Below, in pieces: positions 49,266 through 60,715 of a DNA stretch of 64,000 nucleotides (positions are counted from its first letter, which is position 1; the number at the start of each line of letters is the position of its first letter). Position numbers and translations under genes: made by a program. The stretch covers positions 5,773,501 through 5,837,500 of the forward strand of contig NC_063983.1 of the NCBI RefSeq assembly GCF_932276165.1, given 5' to 3'. This stretch comes from Plutella xylostella. Taxonomy: Eukaryota; Arthropoda; Insecta; Lepidoptera; Plutellidae. A model generated the notes under the pieces. It was not told the origin of the DNA. It searched no databases and saw only the letters and a list, made by a program, of their open reading frames with translations.

Positions 49266-50230
49266 GTAAGCATACTCAGCATTAATTTATTCATTCATAT
49301 TCAAATTAATACATTGTTTCATTTGTTTTACATTATATTCTAATATCTTTCATAACGACAAATTTCAACATAATTTCACGTTGCCACCTAGTTCCGTATT
49401 ATATATTTTTTAGCAATTTTAATTAATTTCTACTTAATTTGTACTGTTCAGTGATTTTTAAAGTTTTATTTACATTTATTGTACGTTGGAATACATTCAT
49501 TTGCACAATATCTTAGTATTTACCCCATATTTCATGGGATAGTGTTTGACCTCTACGTGTCCTCCACGCACCGGCATCGGCATCCCGACTGTCTGTGTCA
49601 GTTTTTAAGAGTTTACATTAATTTATTATCTGATTCATAGGTTTATAGACATGACCTCGTATGTGTTCAAGGTTAAGACCGGCAACTGTTTTAGTTTAGG
49701 GTAATAGTTAAGACTTTTCATGATAAGATGGAGGCATCTACTTAGTTATATTTAAGTAGCTTGTGATTTTATGAAGTAGGTAGTTCAGATTTATATGGAT
49801 TTAGAATTATATAGGGGTAATCTCAAGGTGACTGGATAGATACTAATACACAATCTTAGAGTAGGTACTTACCTATCTACAGTTACCAATCCACCTACAC
49901 CTTTATGTACCTAAGTAATCAAGTCTACAGTTGATTTGACTTAGAAAATTATTATGATGAAACCTAGACATAATACTTAATTAAGTTATTAATTGCAAAA
50001 AATAAATATAATAAGTATTCATGACAATAAACTTGATCATATTTTTCTCATTAAATTGTTCCTATTCTCGATAGCTTTTTACTTAAAAATGGTAAATTTA
50101 AGTAGTAGGTACATTTCTGATGTAACTTTATACTATCGTTTTGCAAAGTCTCCCTGTAATTCGTATTGTTATCAATCTTACGTTATTGTTTACAGTTAAG
50201 TTTTATCTGTTTTCATTTTTTACAGTCAAC

Positions 50231-51229
50231 ATGTCCAAGATCGGAATTAACGGATTCGGCCGCATCGGTCGCCTGGTGCTCCGCGCCGCCGTCGAGAAGG
50301 GCGCACAAGTCGTTGCCATCAACGACCCCTTCATCGGTCTGGACTACATGGTCTACCTCTTCCAATACGACTCCACCCACGGACGTTTCAAGGGCACCGT
50401 TGAAATTCAGGATGGTAATCTGGTCGTAAACGGAAACAAGATCGCCGTCTTCTCTGAAAGGGAACCCAAAGCCATTCCATGGGGCAAGGCTGGTGCCGAG
50501 TACGTGGTAGAATCCACCGGTGTTTTCACCACCATTGAAAAGGCATCCGCCCACTTGGAAGGTGGTGCCAAGAAGGTCATCATCTCTGCCCCCAGTGCCG
50601 ATGCACCTATGTTCGTCGTCGGAGTTAACCTTGAATCCTACGACCCATCTGCCAAGGTCATCTCTAACGCTTCCTGCACCACTAACTGCCTCGCTCCCCT
50701 TGCGAAGGTCATCCACGACAACTTCGAAATCGTTGAAGGTTTGATGACTACTGTTCACGCCACCACTGCCACTCAGAAGACCGTCGACGGTCCCTCCGGC
50801 AAGCTGTGGCGTGATGGACGTGGTGCCCAGCAGAACATCATTCCCGCCGCTACTGGTGCCGCTAAGGCCGTCGGCAAGGTCATCCCCGACCTGAACGGCA
50901 AGTTGACCGGTATGGCATTCCGTGTTCCCGTCCCGAATGTTTCGGTCGTTGACCTGACTGTCAGGCTGGGCAAGCCCGCCACCTACGACGCCATCAAGCA
51001 GAAGGTCAAGGAGGCCGCTGAAGGCCCCCTCAAGGGAATCTTGGGCTACACCGAGGACCAGGTTGTATCGTCGGACTTCATCGGCGACACTCACTCGTCC
51101 ATCTTTGACGCCGCCGCCGGCATCTCCCTCAACGACAACTTCGTCAAGCTGATCAGCTGGTACGACAACGAGTACGGATACTCCAACAGAGTCGTCGACC
51201 TCATCAAATACATCCAGACCAAGGACTAA
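50231..51229 (+). CDS. Gapdh: Glyceraldehyde-3-phosphate dehydrogenase (NAD, glycolytic)
   Basis: Converts glyceraldehyde-3-phosphate, NAD and phosphate to 1,3-bisphosphoglycerate in cytosolic glycolysis; a homotetramer in all well-studied cases. The coding region is a single exon of 332 aa, the usual length. It starts MSKIGINGFGRIGRLVLR just after acceptor TTTTTTACAG (50225), so the open frame upstream is intron. Motifs: NAD fold GINGFGRIGR (5-14), INDPF (30-34) for NAD preference, SNASCTTNC with catalytic Cys149, TTVHATT with His176, FRVPVPNVSVVDLT and WYDNEYGYSNRV. Every active-site residue I can check is present. Codon third positions are GC-rich, in keeping with strong expression. It faces away from the GAPDH-like gene at 48537. 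The antisense open frame across it is a codon-bias shadow. Confidence 0.98.
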   Translation: MSKIGINGFGRIGRLVLRAAVEKGAQVVAINDPFIGLDYMVYLFQYDSTHGRFKGTVEIQDGNLVVNGNKIAVFSEREPKAIPWGKAGAEYVVESTGVFTTIEKASAHLEGGAKKVIISAPSADAPMFVVGVNLESYDPSAKVISNASCTTNCLAPLAKVIHDNFEIVEGLMTTVHATTATQKTVDGPSGKLWRDGRGAQQNIIPAATGAAKAVGKVIPDLNGKLTGMAFRVPVPNVSVVDLTVRLGKPATYDAIKQKVKEAAEGPLKGILGYTEDQVVSSDFIGDTHSSIFDAAAGISLNDNFVKLISWYDNEYGYSNRVVDLIKYIQTKD

Positions 51230-51519
51230 ACATAGTTATTCTCTAACATTAGAAGTATCATTTAATTTGTCGAGATTATCGGCGCGTATATGTTATAAGT
51301 TTTAATTCTGTATCTAAATTATTATGCTACTTGACGAGTAGTCTGTTAAACATGTTATATCAATAATACAGTTTTGTGCTGAAAATGATAAATATATTGC
51401 AGTGCATTATTTTAAATTAAATTATTATATATAGCTGTATGAGATTTTTATTTATTAGTCTACAAGCCATTTTTAGTCTTATTGATATCTTGCATTAACT
51501 CTTTTAGCTACTCCATTGA

Positions 51520-51525
51520 AATAAA
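51520..51525 (+). terminator. Candidate poly(A) signal of GAPDH
   Basis: AATAAA about 290 nt past the stop codon. This is the first canonical hexamer noticed downstream. Confidence 0.45.
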
Positions 51526-51529
51526 TGAT

Positions 51530-52504
51530 TAAACTATGGATATACACATATTTCATAAACTATAGGTAGGTAGGTAGGTAACCAAATTAAAACCAGTAGA
51601 TCTGAACTGGAAAACCAAACGAAGCAATCTTTGCCTAACTTAGGTAAGATAAAAATCTGCCCATAATAATATAAGTTGTGAGATCAGACAGATAGTTCAT
51701 TACAGTTAACAATTTTTATGATTGGTATGAAAAATATCAAATACCTAAGTATTTTATAGATAGATAGATATATAGAATATTCTTTATTTGTACACATAAA
51801 AGAAACTTACAAAAACTTAAATACTAACAAATATGTACAAAAATGGCGGTCTTATCGCTTAAGCGATTTTTTCAAGACAACCTTAGGGTATGTATAGTTA
51901 GATAATCTATAAATGCCAGATTCCGAAGAACACAACTAGGTATTAAATTTCTCTAATGGGAAGGTTTTATCCAAAAGAATTTTATACTTAGGTACCTACT
52001 TATTAGTGGAGGTAACAATCTTTGATTATATTGTATATAATCAAAGGTAACAATACAATACGTAGGTACAACACATACATATGCAGTGACAGTTTATACT
52101 TTTGACGTTTTTTTGTATGAATTTGATCGACTGTCAAGTTATATCATTTTCTTATATTTGCTGAAATTTGCTATATATAAATACCTACAAACTTCCATTT
52201 TATCTGGGGGCACGGCAGTGCCCCAGCCAAGTCTCGAGCATAAAGATATATTTTACCGGTTTTCTGAAAGTATGTTCCATCACTAGCGATAATGGCGGCG
52301 CTATCCATCAGGCAGCTGTCTGTCAGTTGGTTGACAAATTTTAACTTTTGGCTTCGTGTAAATTGTAGTTGTAGGAGTTTCAAATCCGTCTAATAGCCAA
52401 TGAATATGGTGCACATCAAGAGATAATGTTTATTTTTACTGTTTATTATATTCTTTAATTGTAAAAGTTAGGAGAAGGCAGTAGCTTGTGGTGTTTTGGT
52501 TATA
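51530..52504. other. Intergenic, with a LINE tail fragment
   Basis: Between GAPDH and Reps. At about 51757-51850, (GATA)n followed by ATTCTTTATTTGTACACATA looks like a minus-strand LINE 3' end. At 52206-52224 a short hairpin GGGGGCACGGCAGTGCCCC occurs. The Reps promoter must lie in 52280-52500; no TATA box is clear. Confidence 0.4.
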
Positions 52505-55500
52505 ATGGAGGATCTCAATTTGACAGAAACCGAAATGAGATATTTCGGTGATTTGTTTTTATGTTGCGACGAGGAGTCTAATGGGAAAATCCCTATATTA
52601 AAAGCTACAGAACTCTTCAGGTCTTCTAATGTACCTAATGACGTCCTCAAACAGGTATTTAATTTGTTACCATACATTTTGAAAGCTTATTAACACTATT
52701 ATGATTGTGGTTGAGTGCTGTTTCTGCTCTATATTCTAATTGAGCTTATGGAAAAGATCAGTGTAACAATCATTCATTACCTCTAAAAATTTGTATTCGC
52801 ATGATGCATACCTATATGCCTTCAAAAGTCACACAAGAAGTTCATAATTAATCAAGTAAAACATATTGTTTTCAGATAATGGACATAAGTGTAGCTCCAC
52901 ATGTCTGTGCATCATTAAATCACATGAATAGGAAACAGTTTTATTCTTCATTAAAGCTGATTGCTGCACACCAACAAAATATGGCATTAAAACCTGAGCT
53001 TCTGTCTACGGCTATAGACCTCCCGCTGCCAAGGTTTACTTGGGCACTGAACTCTGAAGCAAGCCCAGACTTAATACAATTATCTAATTCACCCAAGGAG
53101 CAACACATCAAGAGAGACAGAAATTTTGTCAGCCTTGGAACTTATGAGCCTATTAGAATTTCATCAAATTTATCAGATAGTGATGTCCCTCAAACATTGT
53201 CACATGATGCCACGGAGTGTGTGAGCACCGACTCGGAGATAGAATCTGAAACAATGTCACAGAGATCAGATCATTCCCGTGGGGTAAGTTTTGTAATAAA
53301 TTTTTAAAAAAACCTCAAAATCAGCTTTAATTTGAAATTCAAAATTCAAAATCATTTATTTGCATGAACGTAGGTACACAAAGATGTTACCGAAAAACAG
53401 AGAAGACCTGCTACATTCTACCCTTGTAGGGCGTGCAAACATATCATCAACATTTTATTTGATTATTGAAGACTTTGCCTATATTTTTCACTATGTTTGG
53501 AGAGTGCCATTTTACATATCTACTGTATCTTCTATAGTAAAAAACTTTTCTCATTGCATTCCAAAGTATTGCCATATGCTTAATCCATGTAGTGGTATCA
53601 TCCATGTATTTAAGATCAGTCATCAGGATATCACAAATAAAATGTTAAGTTGTATCTAAAAACCATTTTAGCAAACAAAAGTATACACATCTTATGCTAA
53701 TATAAGCATATTTGGTTTGAACATCATTCTGTACAATATACATTAGTTGAAATCTCGATCCATATAAAAATAACATGTAACTGTTAACATTGCACACAAA
53801 TAATATTACTGTGCGTCACTCACTGAATTAAAAAAACTGTTTCTTGTTGTAGTTTCAAGTTATCTTTAAATTGCTGTGACTGATAACACTACTACAGTTT
53901 CTTATTCAAACAAGCTTGTTTTTTTAGCCTCAAATGTCTACAAATATATTATTATGTTTAGATATAAAATAAACACTTTGAATACATCTATCTGTATACA
54001 ATGATTAAATTTGCTGCCTCTGTGAACTAGCCCCAATTAATTTACAGTAGTAGGTAATGTGTAACCTGCTCATTTGGTGAAAATATAATTACAAAAAATA
54101 CAAATTGCTGTCACTAAATTTAGCTTTTTTGACATAGAGAAAAAATTCGACGACCGAATGGCGTAGTGGTTAGTGACCCTGACTACTGAGCCGATGGTCC
54201 CGGGTTCGATTCCCGGCTGGGGCAGATATTTGTTTAAACACAGATATTTGTTCTCGGGTCTTGGATGTGCCCGTAAAATGGCAATAGGCCCGCCCCCTAT
54301 TACATTGGGACTAACATTACACTCTGGCGAAAAGTGGGTGCAGCAATGCACCTCTGCCTACCCCGCAAGGGAGTACATTAGTACAAGGCGTGAGTGCGTG
54401 TTTTTTTTTTTTTTTTTTTATTTTTTTAGAAAAAATTCGTCAGCCATTTTTACAAACACACCTTTATTTATATCCACAAAAAGACAAGTTCAGTCCCCAA
54501 CTCATCCATCCACCTCCACCATTTCAGAGAAGAGGCAAGAATGGTTCCCCGTGGAGCACGGCGAGTGAGAGCCCGACGCCCACCAACAGCGTGGCGGAGA
54601 GGCACCCTGTGTGGGAGCACAGCGCCACCGGCCGCGGGGTGTGGCCGGTGAACACCGGCGAGGAGCATACACAACTACTCGGTATGTTAAGCATAAGAAA
54701 AAAGATCAAGTAAGGCATGATGACAACCAAATAGCATTAGTTTGTTTTGAATATCAACCAATACACATAATCAATCCAAAAAACAGGTGAACAGTTTACA
54801 GAAGTTTATATGTAAGTACTTAAAATTTTGTGAAAAGCTTGCAACCTTCCCACCAATGATGGAGATTATAGCATAACTATTGAAATGATGTACTTGTTAT
54901 GTACTATTAGCAAGCGAAATGCTGACTTTCCATCATTTTAGTCAGTCTTGATGTTCATAATATTGATAAACTGGTGATCTTGCGTAGAAAACCTAGTGAG
55001 GCATTTAATGATTACAAAGAGTTGTTTAGAACAGTAGCAATAGACGTTTGAACAAACAGGTAAACAGTGTATGGTTGTGAATCAGTCATGCTGTATTATT
55101 GCCCATAATGTACCTATTTATATTGATGTATTCAATACTATGCTGATCGCGTAATTTGATTATATAATTTCAATATCAGTAGTCAGTTAACCTTGCCAAC
55201 TTATGTATGAGTAATTGCAATTATTTTTCGTCTGCCAGTATGGCCTTGGTCTCTAATATTGAAACCCAGAGCATAATTATTTAATGATGGATAGAAATGG
55301 AATGATTACCCAATTTCAGTCAAATTGCAGCAATTCAGAGATTTGAGTGGGTACTGCTTTTTCTGTAATGGTTTTCTTTTCTAAAACACATATTTATACA
55401 CAGTCTTATCAAAAACTAGGTACCTAATTCCTTTGCTAAACACCTGTTGAACCTTCCTTTTATGTGGTAATACAAATATGGTTTTGAATGGATCAAGGTT

Positions 55501-57204
55501 TATCCCCGCAAAACCAATGCAATTTAGGTGTCCAGAACACAGGGTATCAGTCCCTGATGAGCCAGTAACCCAAATAATGTAGACAAAGTATCATGATCAT
55601 GAAGTAGACTAGAAATCATGAAGGAATGTATGATTCAACATGACATCACAAAGTGATTTCACTCACATTTATTCACGTGTATCACGGTGTGTTTTGTTTG
55701 TGTCTAGTCATAAAGTATGTAATTAAGTAGTAATACCTAATTATTCAACCGTTTAGCGAACCGATAGATTTTACATTGCGAGTGACATAATGCTACTTTT
55801 AATCCCAATATCCCCACCAATAAACAAATCTCGCCACCCTATAGAATTAAATCCACTGTACCAACAAACCTAAGTCCTCTAACCTAAACCGTTTACTACC
55901 CCAGGCACAGAAGAGGAGTCCTCCGACCGCCACTCGTCGGACGAGGAGACGGACGCGGGGCGCGCGGGGGGCGCGGGCGGCGCGGGCGGCGCGGGGGGGT
56001 GGGCGGTGAGCGAGGCGCAGGCGCGGCACTACGCGGCGCAGTTCGCGCAGCTGCGGCCCGACCGCGGCCTGCTGTCCGGACACACTGCCAGGTAACTGCT
56101 AGCTTGATTGAAGACATGGACTGACTTTGTCGTCATGGTGTTTTAGTACCTATTATACTGCTGAATTTCTTTATATTTCCGAAATGTTTACACGGGTTTT
56201 TCTACAATATAAATCCATTTTTCAGGTTGTTCTTCGAGAAGTCCCGCCTGCCCGTGGCGGACCTGCGCAAGATCTGGCAGCTGGCGGACATAACAAAAGA
56301 CGGCGCGCTCAGCCTCGAGGAGTTCAGCATCGCCATGCACCTGATTGTGCTGCGGCGCGCCGACGTGCCCGTGCCGGACGTACTCCCCCCCGCGCTGCGC
56401 CCCGCGCCCCGCGCCGCCGCCACCGACCTGCGCGACCTGGCGCCCGCCATGCTCGGCTCCGGCTCCTCCGCCGACTTCAACCTGGAGCCGCCCGCCTCGC
56501 CCCCCGCGCCCGCCGCCGCCGCCCCCGAGCCCCCCGCCAAGCCCGAGCCGCTCAAGGAGTGGACCAAGTTCGTCGACTCGCCCACGTCCAGCGTGTCCAG
56601 CCCCGGCCCCAAGCCGGTCAACTTCGACTTCCAGAAGGCGGCCGTCGAGCGCGACCCCAAGATCTTCCACCCGGTGGCGCTGCGCGTGACGCCGGACGGC
56701 GACGAGCGCGCCTCCACCAGCCCCAAGCGCGACGCCGAGCTCAAGCCGCTGCAGCGCCCGCAGCCCAAGAAGCCGCTGAAGCCGGGGGGGGGCGCGCTGC
56801 CGCCGCCGCCCGCGCGCGACGAGCCGCCCGGCCGCAAGGAGCCGCCGCCGCCGCCGCCGCGCCCGCTGCGCCACCACGCGCGCTCCTCCTCGCTCGACCT
56901 CACGCGGCTCAAGAGCGCGCCGCCGCCGCCGCCGCTGCCGCCGCCGCGCACCTCGCCCGCGCCCGCGCCCGCCTTCGCGCCGCCCGAGCCCGACGACCCG
57001 CCGCTCATGCACGGCGCCTTCGAGGTGTACCGCAAGCCGGCGGCGGCGGCGGCGGCGGGGGGCGCGGGGGGCGAGGGCGGGCTGCGCGCGCTGCAGGAGC
57101 AGAACGCCGCGCTGCAGCGCGTGTGCCGCGCGCTGCTGGCCGAGCTCGCCGACACGCAGCAGGAGAAGGAGACGCTGCGCGCGCAGCTCGACCCCGCGCT
57201 CTAG
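52505..57204 (+). CDS. Reps: RalBP1-associated Eps15-homology domain protein
   Basis: Endocytic adaptor linking Ral/RalBP1 signalling to clathrin-mediated uptake in related animals. Five exons: 52505-52654, 52876-53283, 54528-54681, 55905-56091, 56226-57204; 1878 nt, 625 aa, phases agree. The N-terminus (MEDLNLTETEMRYFGDLF) matches the degenerate first EH-like module of REPS proteins, with LPLPRF near residue 115. A Ser/Thr-rich linker and a Gly-rich run follow, then an EH domain at about 270-355: WAVSEAQARHYAAQF, KIWQLADITKDGALSLEEF (EF-hand loop D-x-T-K-D-G) and FSIAMHLIVL. A long Pro/Ala-rich region with PPPPPP runs and a C-terminal coiled coil (about 575-620, ALQEQNAALQRV), the RalBP1-binding part in relatives, complete it. 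Exons 1-2 are AT-rich while exons 4-5 are extremely GC-rich, an odd shift within one gene. Confidence 0.93.
53284..54149. other. Reps intron 2, left part
   Basis: AT-rich intron DNA. Near 53337-53385 a TCAAAATTCAAAATCATTTA block resembles the reverse complement of a LINE 3' end. No exon is evident. Confidence 0.45.
54150..54427 (+). mobile_element. tRNA-derived SINE with 12-bp target duplication
   Basis: AGAAAAAATTCG occurs at 54138-54149 and 54428-54439, an exact duplication. The head has an A box (TGGCGTAGTGG) and a B box (GGTTCGATTCC) spaced as in a tRNA. The body includes CTCGGGTCTTGGATGTGCCC and TACCCCGCAAGGGAGTACAT and ends in a long T-rich tail. It sits 100 bp upstream of Reps exon 3, and its T tail adds a pyrimidine tract to that intron end. 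Confidence 0.92.
54682..55904. other. Reps intron 3
   Basis: AT-rich with no exon, RNA gene or bounded repeat that I can support. Confidence 0.5.
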
Positions 57205-57264
57205 TGCACCCCCCCCCCCCCCCCCCCCCCCCCGCACCGCTCCCCCGCGCTCTAGTGCACCCCC
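57192..57264 (+). repeat. Duplicated stop-codon block with a 25-bp poly-C tract
   Basis: The block CCCCGCGCTCTAGTGCACCC, which contains the Reps stop codon, occurs at about 57192-57213 and again at 57243-57264. Between them is an uninterrupted C run at 57209-57233. It looks like a slippage-driven duplication; poly-C length may also reflect sequencing uncertainty. Confidence 0.6.
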
Positions 57265-58811
57265 GCCCGGCCCGTCTGAATCCCTGTATCTCACGCGTAC
57301 AACCCATTGTAATATCGGCGAGATTTTAAGGTTTGTGCCTTCGATTTGTTTCTGTATTGAAGCTTAAATTCATACATTCGTAGTTACATTTCCTTCAGGT
57401 CCAGACATAAGTTTTTAACATGTTGGTTATATTGGTATCAAACTTATTTCATCTTATAGGCATCTATTTGCATGAGTGACTTGTCTGACGATCACCGTAG
57501 TGTAATAATTAGGTTTTGTTTAGGCTTGGCCTAAATTTGCGTTGACGCTTATGAAGTGTCAGTAGCAGTAGCTCTATCGAGCTTTCAAATCTGATTCTTG
57601 GCCAAATTTTCACCATAGAGTTTCTACGGTATAGTTCAGGGCAAAGCTACCTCAAAATTTTATGGAAATTTTAAATTATTAGTTTTTTCTCAGGATATGG
57701 TTGTGTTGAAACATGTTTTAAACGAAAAACATAATAATCTCACATGGTCGTGTGACGTAAAGCGTTCGTTATAAATCCGTGTAAAAAAAATGGATAAACT
57801 GTCTCGTAAATAATATTATAATGTAGACATTTTATTGCAGAAAATATGACTAAAATATAAATATTTGAATATCCAATTAACATAAAAAACGTTCCACCCC
57901 AACCTTAATAGTTATTATTGTGTATAGAAGTATCTAAATACGGCATTTATGTTTTAGGATAATGTCAGTGATGTAATAATGATGAATTGCATCCTTATTA
58001 ATAGATTAATAAAGCGTAGAACCGCGTGCCGCGATAACGTTGCTTATGTTGCATTCCCTAAGCTTACGAGTTTTGTTAATACAATGTGATGTATTTCTTC
58101 GTTATAAATGTAAAAAAATATTACTAAATACGAAAAAGGACATTTTGTGACCTAGATTCGTTGCTATTCAAGTCCAAATATTTTTAATTGTGAATGTTGT
58201 AAGTATATAAATTAATATAATGAATGTATAAAGGGCACGATATAAGAACTTTGACAGGAAGACTATATGAAAAAGACTTGATGCATATAAGCGTATATGA
58301 ATAGACGAAACGATTTGTATGTAGTGGTACCTCTATAGGACTTCCTAGAGTTATTAAACAAGGAAATGACGATGTTAGCATAGACAAAGTGTGTGAAAAC
58401 TATTTGTATTATATTAAGATAACTGTAAAAGTATTTATCGTTTTAGTTTAATTATTATTGTTAATCAAGGAATTTATCTCCCTATATTATATTCGTGCCA
58501 GCTAATGTGTAAATATTTTACTCCAACTGCGTTCATCGATTGTCAAAGCTTAACCCCACAGATCTAATCTATATTTCGGTCCAATTTTGTACTAATATTC
58601 ACCATTATATTTACCTACCTATTTATATATGTTTCTTAAATATATACAGTTATGCTTAAACATGATTGTAGTAAAATTATGTACAATAAATTTATTTCAA
58701 CATTTATCTACGATGTTTGATGTTAGTTTATATTCGTTAGATGATATATTACCCTATTTTAATTCATACATATTATTATTATACAATATGTGTACATTAC
58801 ATCCTAATACT
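57265..58811. other. Reps 3' UTR and intergenic DNA
   Basis: No further exon. A canonical AATAAA lies at 58008-58013, about 800 nt past the stop, and another AATAAA near 58685. Either could end the Reps transcript. Confidence 0.45.
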
Positions 58812-59009
58812 AACTAATATTATAAATGCGAAAGTAACTGTGTCTGTCTGTCTGTCTGTTACTCTTTCACGCCGAAACTATGAACGGATTTGAATGAAAT
58901 TTGGTATACATATGGTATAGACCCTGAGAAAGAACATAGGCTACTTTTTATCCCGGAATTCCCACGGGAAAACTTTTTAAGGCGAAGCGAAGCTCGCGGG
59001 AACAGCTAG
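58812..59009 (+). mobile_element. Helitron-like short repeat, copy A
   Basis: Begins near ACTAATATTATAAATGCGAA, continues with a (TCTG)n microsatellite, TTACTCTTTCACGCC, GAACGGATTTGAATGAAATT, a CTACTTTTTATCCCGG block and ends GCGGGAACAGCTAG followed by T. An imperfect hairpin (GCGAAGCGAAGCTCGC) precedes the CTAG end, as in non-autonomous Helitrons such as the Lep1 type. Class assignment is tentative. Nearly identical to copy B. Confidence 0.75.
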
Positions 59010-59339
59010 TATTATAATATATTTTTAATTGTACTCATTATGAAAAGAAGAACTTTGGATTTTATATGATAAACAAAACAAGATATTTTTTTTGTTGATA
59101 GAGGAGATCAAGGAACACAAGAACGAGACTATCGAGAAGGGTTAATGGGAAGTATATTCTTCTTTGATAGTTTTGATACCTATGTCCTATATGTTAAACT
59201 TTTGCGATACTTAGTTAAAAATCATATTAGACCAGTAAAACAAAAAAATTTGAAGGAAAGTGATAGAACATTATTTTTTCCTTCGTACCTTTGTTTAGAC
59301 TAGTTAGTTAGAACATATCAAAATCCTTTTCGAAACATT

Positions 59340-59807
59340 TCTTATAGATTTTTTCTAAAACGGCCTTTATGGAAAACTGCACCGCACCGCAGAAATGGGG
59401 CTTCACCGTTATCTTTCCACCCAAGGATCAGAATCTATTAGAGTTGTATATCAACCGCTATCAAAAAATCGATGTTTGATACGGAGGGCTCACGCGTATC
59501 GGCTGGAGCTTACAGCGGCGATGATAAGCAGGCGATAACGAGCCGCGGCCCTCGCGCTAACAAGCCCTCGCCCCGCGCCCCGCCCGCCACCCGCGCCCGC
59601 CCCGCGCCGCACATACCTGCCGGAGTTTTTTGTCCCTTCCCCGACCCGAGTCCGAGGCGAGGGGGGGGCGCGACCACGAGCACTCGGGCTCCACGCGCGC
59701 GCCGCGACGCACGTGCTCGCGCGACTCCGTCCGACAACAACAAACAACGATGTCAGCTGGCGACCTGTGACTCTACTAGTGTTGTGCATTGTGTGATACC
59801 GACTGTC
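59340..59807 (+). promoter_or_regulatory. Promoter and 5' leader of frizzled-4
   Basis: From about 59490 the DNA becomes strongly GC-rich and leads directly into the fz4 start. The frame is open in phase with the gene from 59472, but that extension is low-complexity and would bury the signal peptide, so I treat it as leader. Confidence 0.45.
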
Positions 59808-60715
59808 ATGATGAAGTGGTGCCTGGCGGTGGTGCTGGCGGTGTGCGCGCGCGCGCTGGCCGACGCCGCCGTGCGCACCTGCGAGCCCATCAAGGTGGCG
59901 ATGTGCCGCGACATCGGCTACAACCAGACCGGCATGCCCAACCTGGCGCGCCACACGCTGCAGGCGGACGCCGACGTCACGCTGCAGACCTTCAGCCCGC
60001 TCGTGCAGTACGGCTGCTCCGAGCAGCTGCACCTGTTCCTGTGCGCCGTGTACGTGCCCATGTGCACGGACAAGGTGGCGCTGCCCATCGGCCCGTGCCG
60101 CTCGCTGTGCGAGGCGGTGCACGCGCGCTGCTTCCCCGTGCTCAGCGGCTTCGGCTTCCAGTGGCCCGCCGAGCTGGACTGCGAGCTGTTCCCGGCCGAG
60201 AACAACCACGAGCACATGTGCATGGAGGGCCCGGGCGAGCGCGCGGCGGGCGCGGGCGCGGCGGCGGGCGAGGCGGCGTGCCGGCGGCTGCGGCGCGCGC
60301 CCGCCTGGCTGTGGCTGCGCGGCGCCGGCCGCTGCGCGCAGTACTGCGACGCGGAGGTGCTGTGGGAGGCGGGCGAGCGCCGCGCCGCCGAGGTGTGGCT
60401 GGCCACCTGGGCCGCGCTGAGCTTCGCGTGCACGCTGGCGGCGGCGGGCGCGGCGCTGGCGTGCGGCGCGGGGGCGGGCGCGGGGGGTGCGGGGGCGGGG
60501 GGCGCGGGGGAGCGCGCGCTGGTGCTGGTGGCGCTGTGCCGGTGCGCGGCGGCGGCGGGCTGGGGCGTGCGCGCGGCGGCGGGGCGCGCGGCGGCGGGCT
60601 GCGCGCAGGACCCCGCCTCCACGCGCATGCTGCTGGCTCACGACGGGCTCGCCAACCCCAACTGCGCCGTCGTCTTCCTGCTGCTCTATTACTTCGGTCT
60701 CGCCGCTTCAGTATG
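59808..60715 (+). CDS. fz4: Frizzled-4 Wnt receptor, first coding exon (partial)
   Basis: Seven-pass membrane receptor of Wnt signalling. The first coding exon gives 302 codons plus 2 nt and ends at donor GTATG|GTGAGT; the rest lies beyond the window. Residues 1-18 are a signal peptide (KWCLAVVLAVCARALA). Residues 25-144 form a complete Cys-rich Wnt-binding domain with all ten cysteines: CEPIKVAMC, GMPNLARH, LVQYGCSEQL, FLCAVYVPMCT, PIGPCRSLC and HMCMEGPGE. PIGPC, FGFQWP and HMCMEGPG point to the Fz4 type rather than Fz, Fz2 or Fz3. After a linker with C..YC, three hydrophobic spans follow (about 196-219, 236-256 and 284-302). The TM1-TM2 loop is an odd Gly/Ala run. GC content is extreme, so Ala and Gly are very frequent. 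Start at 59808 chosen for the signal peptide; 59811 is the next Met. Confidence 0.93.

Noticed and set aside
50141..50230. N-terminal extension of GAPDH
   Set aside because: It reads through an intron end with a clean acceptor at 50225; GAPDH begins MSKIGINGFG.
50213..51094. 293-codon open frame antisense to GAPDH
   Set aside because: It mirrors the GC-rich codon third positions of GAPDH on the other strand, has no known motif and no splice or promoter support.
14045..51229. Glycolytic gene cluster (PFKFB plus GAPDH)
   Set aside because: Two glycolysis-related genes 20 kb apart, with unrelated genes between and no shared control visible; chance proximity is the simpler reading.
54150..54225. 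tRNA gene
   Set aside because: A and B boxes are present but the sequence is the head of a SINE with a 12-bp target duplication and T-rich tail; no full cloverleaf was established.
56188..57294. Long antisense and alternate-frame ORFs across the last Reps exon (up to 400 codons)
   Set aside because: Extreme GC content removes stop codons in all frames; the translations are low-complexity Arg/Ala/Pro/Gly. Only the frame joining the EH domain to the coiled coil makes sense.
59472..59807. N-terminal extension of fz4 in frame
   Set aside because: Low-complexity leader sequence upstream of a clear signal peptide; it would make the signal internal.
59490..60641. 383-codon antisense ORF and a 319-codon alternate-frame ORF over fz4
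   Set aside because: Same GC effect. The true frame has the ten-Cys domain and signal peptide.
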